DNA of 64,000 nucleotides from Epithemia pelagica (GCA_946965045.2 OX337233.1:992001-1056000); one strand, 5' to 3'. Shown: positions 9,923 to 21,695, counted from the stretch's first letter. The notes: a model not told the origin generated them from the letters alone. Translations and numbers: made by a program.

Positions 9923-11170
9923 ATTACGACAATGTAGCGATTGGAAACCGCAACAGAATGATGTGCTGTTGCGGTTCTCAATCTTTACATTGTGGTAATT
10001 AGTCAACACTTGACGAGTTGCAGTCCTTCTGCCGTTGGCAGCAGTGGTGGTGGTGAGTGTTGCATCCACCCATTGCGGCAATGTATCGATTGTGAACCGC
10101 ACCAGAATGTTATGCTGTTGCTGTGCACCAGAATGTTGTGCTGTTGCGGTTCACAATCGATACATTGTGGGAATTAGTGGCAGTAACACTCGCCGAATTC
10201 CAGTCTTCCTGCCATTGGCAGTTGTGGTGGCGGATTGTATGGAATGGATTGACGGACACGGTTTGGTGCAATCACCAAGCATCGAGTGGTGCATCCACCC
10301 ATGACGACAATGTATCGATTGCGTGCGCTGTCGCGGTTCGCAATCGATTCATTGTGGTATGGGTGGATGCAACATGAGGGAATTCTCGCATTTGTCGTCG
10401 GCCGAAGCAGTGGACGACTTCCACTTGTCGAGTGTTGTACCCACCCATTACCATAATGTATCGATTGTGAACCGCAACCGAATGTTGTGCAATTGCATTC
10501 TGTTACGTTTCGCAATCGATGCATTGTGGTAATCATTGACAGCAACACTCGACGAGTTGCAGTCATCCTGCCTTTCGTGGTGATGGAGTGTCTTTGAGGG
10601 GAAACCAGTGGTGGAGAACAGTGTGAGCATCGCCAAGAAGCATTGGATGACTGACACTTGTTGAATGTTGCATTCACCCATTACAACAATGTTTCGATCG
10701 CTTTTGCGGTTCGCAATGAAGATCGAAACATTGTTGTAATGGGTGTATGCAACATGAGGGAATTATCGCGTCTGACGTCGGTTGATATCATTGATACCAG
10801 CAATCGGACTTTCATTGCTGGGCCAAGCAATTGATGTGGACAGTTGGGTGAAATCACACAGCATCTCCAAGAAGCATTGGATGACTGACACTTGTCGAGT
10901 GTTGCATCCACCCATTACAACAATGTTTCGATCGCTGTTGCGGTTCGCAATGAAAATCGATACATGGGTGTATGCAACATGAGGGAATCATCGCGTCTGA
11001 GGTCGGTTGATATCATTGATACCAGCAATCGGACTTTCATTGCTGGGCCAAGCAATTGATGTGGACAGTTGGGTGAAATCACACAGCATCTCCAAGAAAG
11101 ATTGGATGACTGACACTTGTCGAGTGTTGCATCCACCCATTACAACAATGCTTCGATCGCTCTGTTTCTG
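9923..11170. repeat. Array of kelch-derived foldback hairpins and a ~230-bp tandem repeat (arm 1)
   Basis: Hairpins lie at about 9923-9999, 10076-10170, 10291-10370, 10434-10534, 10667-10753 and 10901-10979. Each pairs a reverse-complement arm (ACCCATTACNACAATGTNTC type) with the sense arm GTTGCGGTTCGCAATCGATA..., which in the intact gene encodes VAVRNRYIVVMGG. Units of ~225-235 bp starting at 10667, 10902 and 11127 are tandem copies that also contain GATATCATTGATACCAGCAA, another kelch-gene segment. Around 10555-10620 the insert (CGACGAGTTGCAGTCATCCT, then CTTTCGTGGTGATGGAGTGT) comes from the TPM-RING 3' end. No coding capacity survives. Confidence 0.8.
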
Positions 11171-11266
11171 GTTTGACACCATCACCAAGTTATAGAATCT
11201 ATCACAGCGAATACTTCGTGTGGATGATCAACCAGTGAGCTATTGTATTGACTACTCTGCACAGAC

Positions 11267-13965
11267 ATGTTGCGAATCTTGCGATCCACCTACAACCAAG
11301 TAGCCACGCAAGAACAAGAGCAACAGCAACAAGGAGGAGATGGAACCATAATGTCTTCCAACCAGAACAACGAGACAGCCACGGCGGCAGCAGCAACGAC
11401 TTTGTCTTCTCCAGACCCTGTAACCACTGCCACCAAGGCGGAGGTCGTTGTGGAGGAGGATGAGACTTTTGTGATTCATAGTGCTACGCCCGTGGCAACC
11501 GTTGTGACGGACCAGGAAGAAGAAGAAGGAGAAATGGTGGAACCCACAGTGGCGGCCGCCAAGTCTGCCACAACAGATCGACCCATTGTGATTCATTGCA
11601 GTGCCACACGATGGACTCTCTTTGTGCTCGTCCTGTTGGTCCTCGTTGCGACAGCCCTGATTGTACCATTGGCACTTATCAAGGGCCATTCCGGCGAGGA
11701 TAACTTTGAACTACCCTACAATCCTCCCTTCAATGAGAACGACAAGGAACATCAAGTGCCCTTGCTTTCCGAACAAGTACTTGGCGGATATGCAACTCCA
11801 GAGGAATTTGAAGCCGACTTGACCAAAGTGGCAAAATCCTATATCAATGGTGTTGTAGGACAACAACTAGGTGTGGATGCCTATTCCTCCTTTGGATTGA
11901 CGGGTATTGCGGCGATCGATATGATGGCTGACGGTGCTCCTACCATGACCATGAGTGCAACTCCTCGGACTGCGGCGGCTCCTCCTCCGAATCATAAAGA
12001 GAGCGTAGGAAATGATGTCAATGACTTTGAAACCAACAATCAGGAAGATGGAGTACACGAAGGAGATCAAGTAGTAACGGATGGAAAGATTGGTAAGAGC
12101 ATTCTATGATAGTGTGCTGGTCTTGGATACTTCTCCCCCATATCTCACTCTGTTGTACTCGTTTTACATACAGCTGTGGCGTCCTATGGTAGTTCTCTGG
12201 TTTGCTAGAATGTGACGGATGGTAAATTGTTGCTCCAACTGTCCCTGACAGATCAAGAATCCAAAGAAGAAGCACAATATATTCGCATTCACACCCTCTT
12301 ACTCCAAGAAAATCAGTTGGTGGTCGTAGTGGGAGGCGTACGACTTCATTCCCGAATTGAAACGTCACGGATTCTCAATTCGTATCGAGAAACTCGACTG
12401 CTCGTCTATGAAATTCAAACTTTTGAGGATAAACCAGGCGTTGAGCTTCGACTCCTGGAAAGCAAGGATATTCATGGGAGCTATCAATCCATTCGATCCA
12501 TTGGTACGAGTGTTCATGTCGTGACGAGCACGACGCTCGACTTTTTCTTTTTTCTCTTTGAGCCCATGGTGCGCTACCGACCCACCTTTGAGGGTTTGGA
12601 TGACGCTGCCTACACCAATCGAGTCCGAGAAGTGGCGACTCAAGAAATGATTCCCACCTTTGTCAAGCTATTGTCACAAGAACTGAGCGAATGCAACGAA
12701 TTGCCACGCATGGTACGGCTCAACCGATGGGCGACCGAAGCCACACCCAAGGCAGCTTCGGGCTTGGAACACTATCTCTACAATATGGGCTTTGCGCAAT
12801 CACTCATGAGCATTTATTCCTTTGATTTGCAAGACGTTCAATCGGGGCAAGGCAAGGCCTTGCAGTGTCTTCGATCGACGGCCACGTTCTTCCCAGCCGC
12901 GCCATGGAGTACCAAGGTGTACGCCGCCAATGACACGTTGGTAGTAGCCACCGAGGGATATGATTATCAAGCCCCCCAGAAACGCTTTGTCCGTTCCACC
13001 TTTCTTGTAGCCTATGATTTGAATGGAGCAGTCTCAACCCCCAAGGCCCTGGGCAATGTACAAGGAAACGTCATGGGTCAGTACTCCTTTCGTGTCGAGG
13101 ATTCCGTCCTACAAGTGGCCACCACAATCCAAGAGCAATGGACCTGGTGGAGACGAGAACCTGCCTGGTTGTTACGGGGGCGTCGACAACTACAAGAACG
13201 ACAAGATGTTGTGTTCACTGTCCCTAAAACCGAGAATTGGGTCATTACCATGGATTTGCAGGGCAAAAAGGGGAGAATGCAAGAAATGGATCGTCTCAAA
13301 TTGGGAAAAGAAGGGGAAGTCTTTACGACGGTGCGATTCTATAAGGACAAGGCCTATGCCGTTACCTTTCTTCGTATGGATCCCTTTTATGTTCTGGACA
13401 CGAGCGATCCATACAACCTCGCGATTGCCGGAGAACTGGACAATATCACAGGATGGAGCAGTTACCTAGAACCCATGAATGACGACAAATCAGCATGTTG
13501 GCCATTGGTCAAGAGGCGGATGAACGAGGAAGAGTCCTGGGCATGTCCATCTCTGTGTTTGATGCCCGTGCGTTGGACAATGTCCGAATTTCCGCCCGGT
13601 TTCTCATTGAAACGAGTTCCAACATTTGGTCCGATTCCGAAGGGTTGCGAAATAAGAATGCGATTCGGTTCAATCCAGAAACGGGACGGCTCATTCTTCC
13701 TCTGCGCGTGTCGGATTACTCCTCGGATCGTTATTTCCGCGGATTTCGAGTATTCATTGTCAAGGTTGACTCGATTGTCGAAGATGTACCGTGTATGGTG
13801 GACCTTTCAGACTTGAACAACAAGCCGTTTTCTTCTGCATTGGAATCCTTGGAACCACGTGCCATGATCATCCAAGGAAGTTTCATGACTACCATGGGAA
13901 GTCATGTGGTGATGAAAGATCTGGACACATGCGTAACAGATTGGCAGCTGAAACTAGGAGAGTGA
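11267..13965 (+). CDS. Membrane-anchored beta-propeller protein (COG4880-like), arm 1; one internal frameshift
   Basis: Exon 1 is 11267-12070 (268 codons) and carries a membrane helix (LFVLVLLVLVATALIVPLAL) after a Thr/Ala-rich cytosolic head. An intron at 12071-12208 (GTAGTA...CTAG) gives GVHEGDQ|NVTDGK, matching in length the family signature GVDEADxVKTDG of the secreted beta-propeller (Beta_propel) family of archaea and bacteria. Exon 2 continues with LLVYEIQTF and many propeller strands. Near 13487 the frame must slip by -1 (AAATCAGC reads well only as AAAATCAGC) to enter ISMLAIGQEADERGRVLGM and the C-terminus at 13965. The same slip is present in arm 2. Either one A is missing in both copies or both are dead. 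Topology suggests an extracellular propeller; ligand unknown. Confidence 0.65.
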
Positions 13966-14513
13966 ACTACACCAAAAACAATGCGCGCTCTTTTGTCATG
14001 GATGATCGTACGTTCCACATACCTCCAGAAATGTGATGATTGGACTACCAATTCCCTGCAAGAAACTGGTCCTCGCAACTGACCCCATCCTCCACATTAG
14101 GTTATAATACATAGAAAGTGTAAATTTGCTGCACAAGCTGTTCGGTTTTAGAAAGCAAGGCATTCTGAGAAACGCGAAGGCTTTCGAAGTAGAACTATCA
14201 GCAACGAGACTAAAGAAAGAAACTCGAAAGAGAATTATCCAATCAACATTATGGTATTAAGACTTCTTTCGAATGGACTTGCTCTCTCAACTCGCAATGC
14301 TACCACAGACTCCTGCAGCGACGAATCAGTTCCTCCCGACGGATATGGTTGTCCTAGGCATTACGAACGGTACGAGTCCTTGCGTGTACAAGGGTCCTAG
14401 TAAAATAGAATTGGAGATCTCGTCATTCACCACGTCTGGGACAGACGCCCACCAAAACCAAACGGGTGCTTGTGGGCGGTGGTAACACTATAACTACGAG
14501 TACACCGTTATAA
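13966..14513. other. Convergent intergenic stretch (arm 1)
   Basis: Lies between the 3' ends of the beta-propeller and DDT-WHIM genes. It contains no recognisable gene; a 70-codon frame at 14273-14485 has no features. Mirrored at 42187-42734. Confidence 0.5.
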
Positions 14514-17500
14514 CTACGATTTCACTCGAATGGACTTCCTCGTGCCACTGGAGGATCCCCTCTGAATTCTGCGAGCCATGGCCAAACATTCATCCAGGAG
14601 GACTCTTGTTTTCTTTGGTACATCAGTTTCTTCCGCGATTGGCTCTCCGGTAAACGGACGAATCATGTCCTTCTTAACTATACGAAGGCCTCCCATCTCA
14701 CCCATAAAGGCCACCAAAACACGGCCCAATGACGCAATCGTCTTACCCAAGTCCACGTCTTTGGTTTTACATTTCTTGGCTGGCCACCATGGCCATTCCT
14801 CCGCCTTTCTCATACAGATTTCGTCTGTAAATGTTACATCGGCCCACACCTCAGAGGGTCCAGTTTCATCTTCCTGCGTTCGACTACGTTTCTTCCCAGC
14901 GCGATTCCTAGTAGCCTCTTTTTCCCAAGTCGACATTGCATCCATGAGAGCATCTTTTCTTCCGTGATCTTTGCGAGTTTCCCTTCGGCAACGTGAGCGA
15001 ATCCAGCAGTCAACGACGAAAGTCTCGAAAAGGTCTTGCAGGATTTCACGAGCTCTATCCAATCGGACCTCGTCGCCTCCTCGCTTCCCCCGAGACAACC
15101 AGTGAGAAGTGCAGCCTCGGCACAAAGAACAGAGACAGTTTCTTCCCCTTTGCCTTCCCCACTGTCATCTTCTTCGTCAGCTTCTTCCATTTCAGGACCC
15201 TCGAAACCCCCATGTGCTTCCAACACACTTATTCCCGCTTGTCGACTCTCGCTAGCGGCATTTGGATGTAGCAGAAGTAGGGCCGCACGAAGTTCTGCAA
15301 CAACGTCTGAGGCATGGGCTTTTCTGGCCAGCGATATCGCTTTCACCAAAAGTTCGCGGACTTTAAGATGTTGTCGGGAAGATGTACTTCTGAGGCGATG
15401 GAGTTCTCTCTTCCAAGCGACATCCAGCTCACGATTCTGTGCATCTCCAGATCCGTCTGTTGACATATTTTCGTCGGCGATTTCGGCATCGCGGCTCATC
15501 ACCGCAACATTTGAAATATCGGCCACCCTCTCTTCGAGCTCCAAAAGTGGTTGCTTCAACGAGTTCGTCACAGACGTTATAGATTGAAGTCCGGCAGCTT
15601 GAGAATTAGGTGTTTCTCCCCCTCGACGCTTCTTGCCACTCGACATCACAGAGTAGGGAGAATCAGAAATACCCGCCTTCGATCCATTGTCAACCTGGTC
15701 TACATTATTCAATGCACTATACCACGAATGAACAGATGTCTCAACCTTTGTGGTCCATGCGTTTCGCTTGTCCTCTGGCCAGGGGGCGACATCCTCGCAA
15801 GCTTCTTCCACGGAGAGTAATTGCGAAACGAGGATCCCAACAATTCCGGAGCCATCAATATTTCCAGACGGAACGAGATTGCTACACGGAAGATGCGAAA
15901 TTGGTCGGCTGGAAGCATGCTTCTCTCGTGATCTTCTTGTTTCCCTTCGATCAATGCCTGTGTCGAAAGAGCGCAGTACCGTCAAGCCAGTCATATCATC
16001 AGTCGATGAAACAGACACAGAAGGTGCGGGTTGCTTCTCAAACTTATCAAGTTCCGATTGTATTCGGGAAAGTTCGTCTTCTGCTTGGTGAGCCAGTCGA
16101 CCGCTGCGTCTATCTTTTTCGTCACATTTCACTTTTGCTACTTCAAGTCTTTTGTAAAGTGCCTCTTTTTCACGTCGGCGGCTTGATTTTTCAGCTTCGT
16201 CTTTCACATCGTCGTGCAAGTATCGTCGCAACGACTGCTGGCCACCTGCGGGGCCCAGCATGGTTTCGTAGAGATCCTGCTCCCGTTTGCCACGGATATC
16301 AAGACTGAGAGTAAACGAATCAAACAAGGATGATGTTTCAATGACATGCCAAGAGCGACGGTGAAATTGGAACTCTTCCGGAACTGCGAGCTCGGTGGTA
16401 TTTGAAGGGTTGCGTAGTTCCTCTACATACAAAACTTCGGGGTCACGGCGAAAGCAGTAAAGGGCGTTGTGGTTTCGATCGTATCCAACTGGTTCAGTTC
16501 GTGCTACAAGTTGACGAATTCCCTTTTCGTAGGCATCATTGGCTTTTTGTTGCATTCGTAACGCCGTCTCATATTCTTTCTTTGTTGCGGTTGGTTTTGG
16601 AGCTCCTGAGACCTCAGTCGCACCGTTTGTACCGTTGCTTTTGCTTGCCTCGTTGGTATCTTTGTCTCCAGAACCCGAAGTTTCTTGCGGCTTTTTTGGT
16701 TTCGCCGGACCTTCATATGCAAGTTTCACTTTTCGAAACTTTGCATCCGCAGCCTTTTTGGCTTTCAACAACTCGTACATTTTGTCCTCACGAAACGCAA
16801 TTTTCTCCGCCATCCCTGGGTAAAATGCTAGTAAATCATCCGTGAGGGCTCGGAGAAGAGCAAACAACTCCTCTGCTGTGAGTGACCATGCCTCCATTCT
16901 ACCGAGTTTTTCATGAGCACGATACAAAACGCTTCGAAAATCCCCTAGATAAGCACCGTATGCATCGGGGAGAGGAAACGGATCCCTGCCACGCGCTTCT
17001 ACGTTGTCATTTGTTTTTGTGGGTGCTGGTGTCATTGGAATGATAGGTTCATCAATTCGGCCAAACAGGTAGGAAAGATCCGTGTTGAGGGGAGGTAAGA
17101 CTGCCGGATCTCTGCTTGATTCTGTACTATAAAACCGTTCGACCGCATCCATGTAAAGATGACACACGTCAGGCCAACTTCCTGGCGTAAGAGCAGGCAA
17201 AAGGTACTTGTTCAGTTCGAATTGCAACAGCTTTTGAGGGTCTTTTCCGAGAGAGGAAGAGCCAGTCTTTCCATCCTCAGGCGCTCGGCACAAGAGTTGC
17301 AAACACGTGACAAATAAATGCGAAATCAGAGGAGGCACCAGTCGGCTTTTCCTGGCATTCCCATTCAAGAGTTCTTCCGTGGAGTAAATCAGATTAGACA
17401 GGGTAAATTCGGGCACAATCAATGACGAACCGGGTTCCTCAACAGACTTGCCGCCTTGTCCCCGTTTTCGTTTAGTCGTGGGGAGAATTTGCTCTGTGGA

Positions 17501-17968
17501 GTCCGTATCTCCAGTGAAATGCACGTCCCCTCGAAAAAAGTAGTACACCTGGAGCAAATCAGAGACCAGTCCATGGCTGCCATGTGCCAGGGCGTCTGAT
17601 TTGCTGTATCGTAGGACATGATCGGATGTTCTGCCCTGACGGCCCGGATCGTTGAGAGGCAGAACCATTTGCCAGAAATAAGGTACTGTCGGACGGGGCA
17701 TGACGTCTGCAGGTGGTTTCACTCCCAATTCCTTATCCTCCTAATGTAACTTGGTGTCTTCCATTGGAAAACGCCGTTTCCGAATACGATCCAGGCGCTC
17801 CTTTTCTTTTCTCTCAGCTTCTTCTTTCTTGAATAGCTGCTGTTCTTTCTTTTGCATTTGAGAACGTACTTTCTGATACTCCTCCGAACTTACGGTCTTC
17901 TCCAGATCGCGAAGCTTTTCTTTGTTGTACTTCACCAATTCCTTGTACGTTTTGGGTACACGCTTCAC
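14514..17968 (-). pseudogene. DDT-WHIM(-PWWP) chromatin protein, arm 1 copy, broken before the PWWP domain
   Basis: Same gene as 38731-42186. Here the T-run at 14955-14958 has four bases where arm 2 has five. This shifts the frame after the Ala/Glu-rich region and ends the main frame at 14834 (964 codons), so the C-terminal PWWP-like domain lies in another frame (14514 onward). The in-frame TAG after the basic N-terminal helix (17741-17743) is shared with arm 2. DDT and WHIM domains are intact. If real, this copy would make a protein able to contact ISWI-type remodelers but without its chromatin-reading end. A homopolymer base-calling error is an equal possibility. Confidence 0.75.
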
Positions 17969-18205
17969 TTCTTCGTTGGGGCCTTTGTCTCCTCCATCAC
18001 TCTTCTTTGCTCCATTAGATGAGCACCAGATGATCCAAGATCCAAAAAAGGGATACTAAATGAGGTCTGGCTGTCAACCGACCGGCATTGTCTGTCACAA
18101 TTCACCATTCACAATATCACAACAGATCACAACGATCCTCATCGCGTGTGGCCATGTCACTTCTCTCCAAATTGAAAGGCCATCGCCGACGCAAGCAAGG
18201 ATAGC
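17969..18205. promoter_or_regulatory. Divergent promoter region (arm 1)
   Basis: A 237-bp gap between the DDT-WHIM gene (-) and the methyltransferase-like gene (+). The DDT frame stays open upstream of 17968 without an ATG (reading SNGAKKSDGGDK...), so its true start or first exon is unresolved here. Mirrored at 38494-38730. Confidence 0.4.
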
Positions 18206-19087
18206 ATGCCTAGAGTCGAAGGAAAGCCGAAAGAACAGCGGCAGCACGGTAGTTTGGGGGACAAAGTGTCTTCACATGATAAGTTGCCCCAAAGGAATCG
18301 AGGCCGACATGGAGCTCGAAACAACAACAAAACGAAAGATTTTGTAAAATGGCTTCAACATACATTTCCTCAAGTATTTTCAAACAACTCAAACGATAGC
18401 GACTGTCCTCCAATCCTTGACGTGGCTGGAGGTGGTAAAGGAGAATTAGCCACACGTCTGGCTTGGTGCCTCCAACGTCGTGTCATTATTGTTGATCCTC
18501 GACCCACCGACGTGGTTGTATGTCTTCAGAAACATGTAATCCCCCAACTTCCGAAAAAGTGGCAAGCTCGGGCGACTTTGCACATGGAAGAAGCGGAGAG
18601 TACTGGTACTAAGCCTTTTCAAAGGATGGAACAATTGGTGCAACAGCACCAGTTGTACTTTACAAGTGAAAGCACTCTACCAGGGATGAAAGCAAAACCA
18701 AATCTTATTTCTGCAATTGAAGAAAGCTGTTTGATCGTTGGAATGCATGCTGACAGTGCTACGGAAGCTATTGTTGACGCCGCTTTGCACTACAAAAAGC
18801 CCTTTGTTGTCGTACCCTGCTGCGTTTTCCCTAATATATTCAACTTTCGCACGGTTCTTGTGGAAGAGTCTGAAGAGGGTGAAAAGTTCTTCCCAATTTT
18901 GAGGTCGAAGGGATACACTGACGACTCAAATGAAGCAGTATCCGGATCACCAACGGCAATGCGACGGGTCAAAGTTAGATCATATGAGGAGTTCTGTGAA
19001 TACATTCTGTCGAAAGATGAGCGGTTTAATTGTTCTACACTTCCCTTTCAAGGCCGAAACTTGGCCATATGGTGGGATGGTTGTTGA
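18206..19087 (+). CDS. SAM-dependent methyltransferase-like protein (arm 1)
   Basis: Single exon, 293 codons, starting at an ATG. LDVAGGGKGE (residues 71-80) is a glycine-rich motif I for S-adenosylmethionine binding, and VDP (96-98) closes the following strand. LIVGMHADSATE (176-187) and VVVPCCVF (201-208) resemble the GxHxC...xxxPCC arrangement of TRMT13/METTL25-type methyltransferases, with Ala where a Cys is common. The ~45-residue basic head could be a targeting or RNA-binding extension. Likely an RNA or protein methyltransferase; substrate unknown. It converges on the H1-ATPase gene and is intact in both arms. Confidence 0.65.
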   Translation: MPRVEGKPKEQRQHGSLGDKVSSHDKLPQRNRGRHGARNNNKTKDFVKWLQHTFPQVFSNNSNDSDCPPILDVAGGGKGELATRLAWCLQRRVIIVDPRPTDVVVCLQKHVIPQLPKKWQARATLHMEEAESTGTKPFQRMEQLVQQHQLYFTSESTLPGMKAKPNLISAIEESCLIVGMHADSATEAIVDAALHYKKPFVVVPCCVFPNIFNFRTVLVEESEEGEKFFPILRSKGYTDDSNEAVSGSPTAMRRVKVRSYEEFCEYILSKDERFNCSTLPFQGRNLAIWWDGC

Positions 19088-19370
19088 CACAGCGAATGGT
19101 CTTCCGGTAAACATGGACGATCACCTCCTGTCCGACCAACCGTCGCTATCGCTGCAAACTGCAAAAGTCACCAGAGTATCCAAAGTAGCTTCTGCGAATC
19201 ATGTCTAACATGTCTTGTTCTTCGCTGCCTGCGGGGACCTCATGGGACTTCAGTTGCCTTGATAGGGATCTAGGAATGCCTTAGAAAGCGAATCTTCATT
19301 GCAGTAAAGAGTAGTGCCTTGTAGGGACGTTTGGTTATTTGAACACTCAAGGGAATTGAGCATCGCTGTC

Positions 19371-21695
19371 CTACATACACGGCGAAGCGATGAGCGTGCT
19401 TCCTCGATAAACTTCCTTGGTCGGCATAACGAGGGTAAACACTCGTTCGTCAAAAACTTGGCCTCGAAAATGCTGATTTTCGGGTTGCAAAGGTTCCGTG
19501 CCTGCGACCTGATAATTGATGATGGCAAAACTGGAGTCTCCAATATTGTAGTAGACGTCACCGTCAGTATTTGGATAGAATCGTGAAATGTGCTCATCAA
19601 GACTCCTCCTATCCGTTGCATTATTGGCTGAAGTGAGAACACACTCAATATAACTATCGATTGTTGAGTTGAAGTAGAGGTCTGGCTTTCTTGCTGCAGT
19701 CCCCGCATTGATGAGCTTGGGGTTGAACAGTCGAGTGTCGAGTTGTTTAACTTTGGAGAGGCCAAGCAAGAGCTCAAACGTCATAGCGTCTTCGATTGGA
19801 CCTCCATGAGGTCCATACTGGTCCCAGTTAAGCTTTGGAAGGGTGTGAGAAAGCAGTTGCTGCACACCAGCAATGCCATGGTTCAGCTTGGTAGCCAACA
19901 AAGTTCCTTTTCCTCCTTGATGCGACACGAAATTCTCAAAGAGAAATTGTGAAACGATCATGCCATTGCTATCGCAAAATCCTTTCTTTCGAAGATCAGC
20001 GACAGCACGATCATCGGGGTCTCTGTAGAGTAATGGGCGAACGTCGGTAGCAGTAACATCCGGCAGGATGCGTTGAACCATTTCTTGGAATGCCTGTTGA
20101 CCTCGAAAGTCGTTCGACTCAAAATATCTGATCACCTCCTCCACCGAGAAGCCTTCGTTTTTCATCTTCGGAACAAGATGCTCTGCAAGCCACATTAATG
20201 GGTAGATGTGTCCACCAACATGCGAGCGGATGAATTGAAGAAGCTTTTCAATCTCAGCTCCTGTTGCAGCCGTGGTGTTGGACGCAAAATAGTCTGTTAT
20301 CCCCTCCTCAACAAGCATATCTTCGGCAACAAAAAGCCGATCAGTTGCAATTGATTTCTTGAACGACCCACTTATTGTTTGATAGTGGGGAACCCCAGCA
20401 CCGATTGTCGTGAGACGGTGATTTTTTGTATTCTTCAAAAGCACGGTAAATATGTCCGAGTCAACATTGGCTTGTGTCTCGTCGACCAGAATGTACGCTT
20501 CTTGTTTCACCGCTGCCATTCTCCTAATCCATTCATTCACATCTAGTTGCTGAAACGATGTTGCGTTTTCAAAGAAAAAAACTGTTTTGCCATTGCTGAC
20601 CAGCAGCTCTCCAATCTGGTTCAGCACCGTGCTTTTCCCTGCACCCTTGCACCCGCTAATGTGCACAGACTTCTTCGGGGAGGCGTATTGGATTATTTCC
20701 TCAAGAAGATCACGCCGCTGTACAACAAGAGGTCCATATCCAACATCTTCGAACGTTTCGTTGGTCTGCTGCGGCGTGAAAGCGTAGATAGATTCCTTGG
20801 CTTTTGCCATTTGTAACGATTTTCGTCTCTTGTTTCGTTCCTTTTCCTTCCAAGAGGCGGTTACCTTGTAGCTGCATCGGACCTTTTCAAAACGTCCCTG
20901 TGCTGTACCGGTCTTAATCGCCTGGTTGATACAATGTTTGAAATGCTTGGAATCCTCCAAATGATCGTACTCTGCCAAAAGCCACTTCTTAATGGCAGGA
21001 ATGCTGCTACCGGTCCGATCCTTCAGGGCCACAATGGCCTCTTGCACTAGTTGTGCATAGGTTTTGCCATTGCTTCCAATGCTCTGCCGCTTTCCCCCGC
21101 TAGAAACAGAAGGTTGTGGAGTCGGTGGACTTTTGGGTGCCTCCTTATCACCCGAACCACTCTTTTCTGCCACGGCCACAGCAGCGGTAGCAGCATTCTT
21201 GGACGAATTATCTTCTGCGGATTGATTGGCGTCAGCACTAGCATGTGGTGGCGCCTTGGAAGCAGATTTCCTTTTCTTTTTATCGGGACGAGAAAAAGTC
21301 GGAAGCCACTCGAAGGACGACTTAACTTTGGGGCTGCGTCCAGACTTGCGAGAAGCCGGTGTCTGCGGAGAATAAAGACAGAGCATCAGACCATTGGAGA
21401 CAAACAATATACCAAACATGTCTACAACCAATGCAAAAGCTGATCATGCGTTCCCTCTGTCACAAGGAGAGCTTCCCGACATGGTAGTTGGGAGAAAGAA
21501 CGTATAGGCATTGCCTCAATCAACAAGGAGCAACCGATTCGTCACTTCAAAAGTGTGTGGCCTCCCCCGCGGCGGCGAACCGAAACTACCACACACACTA
21601 CGGAGGCCACGAAGTGACGATCGTTGGACAGAGTTTCGTCCCACCAGGACAGATATTCGACTTACCTGAGATGCTTCTTTCGATTTCGATGACAT
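19371..21695 (-). CDS. Linker-histone H1 domain fused to ATPase/nuclease-like body (arm 1 fusion)
   Basis: Exon 1 is 21666-21695 (MSSKSKEASQ). A 303-bp intron (21363-21665, GTAAGT...CGCAG) leads to exon 2, 19371-21362, in phase; total ~673 residues. The head, rich in Lys/Ser/Pro/Ala, carries an H15 (linker histone) winged-helix domain: KTYAQLVQEAIVALKDRTGS then SIPAIKKWLLAEYD. After NKRRKSLQMAKAKE the sequence passes at base 20794, the inverted-repeat end, into the ATPase body starting SIYAFTPQQTNETF. That body has Walker A (GCKGAGKST), Walker B (AYILVDET) and a C-terminal PDLYF...YIEC pattern reminiscent of a PD-(D/E)xK nuclease fold, as in Crinkler-RHS-type effectors. The fusion may be a recent breakpoint product. 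If expressed it would be nuclear and chromatin-bound. Confidence 0.7.

Larger units (their letters stand above)
9957..20794 (+). repeat. Arm 1 of a 10.84-kb inverted repeat
   Basis: Positions pair with arm 2 (35905-46744) by p + q = 56699, or 56700 between about 12.24 and 14.95 kb, so only about three small length differences exist over 10.8 kb. Scattered substitutions are visible (for example Tyr/His in PVG[Y/H]DRNHN, Ala/Thr in IN[A/T]GTAARK, Gly/Glu in DLN[G/E]AVST), so the arms are near-identical but not a literal copy. The left end lies in a hairpin loop, the right end inside the ATPase reading frame. Confidence 0.95.

Noticed and set aside
10066..11170. CRISPR-like array
   Set aside because: Units are hairpin-rich, 60-235 bp apart and derived from kelch coding sequence; no uniform short repeats with unique spacers, and the genome is eukaryotic.
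12093..12208. Intron of the beta-propeller gene starting at the strong-looking GTAAGA (12093)
   Set aside because: No downstream acceptor gives an open frame; the donor GTAGTA at 12071 restores the family signature exactly.
16402..16845. Plus-strand frames across the DDT-WHIM gene (also mirrored in arm 2)
   Set aside because: Antisense shadows of a conserved domain-bearing frame.
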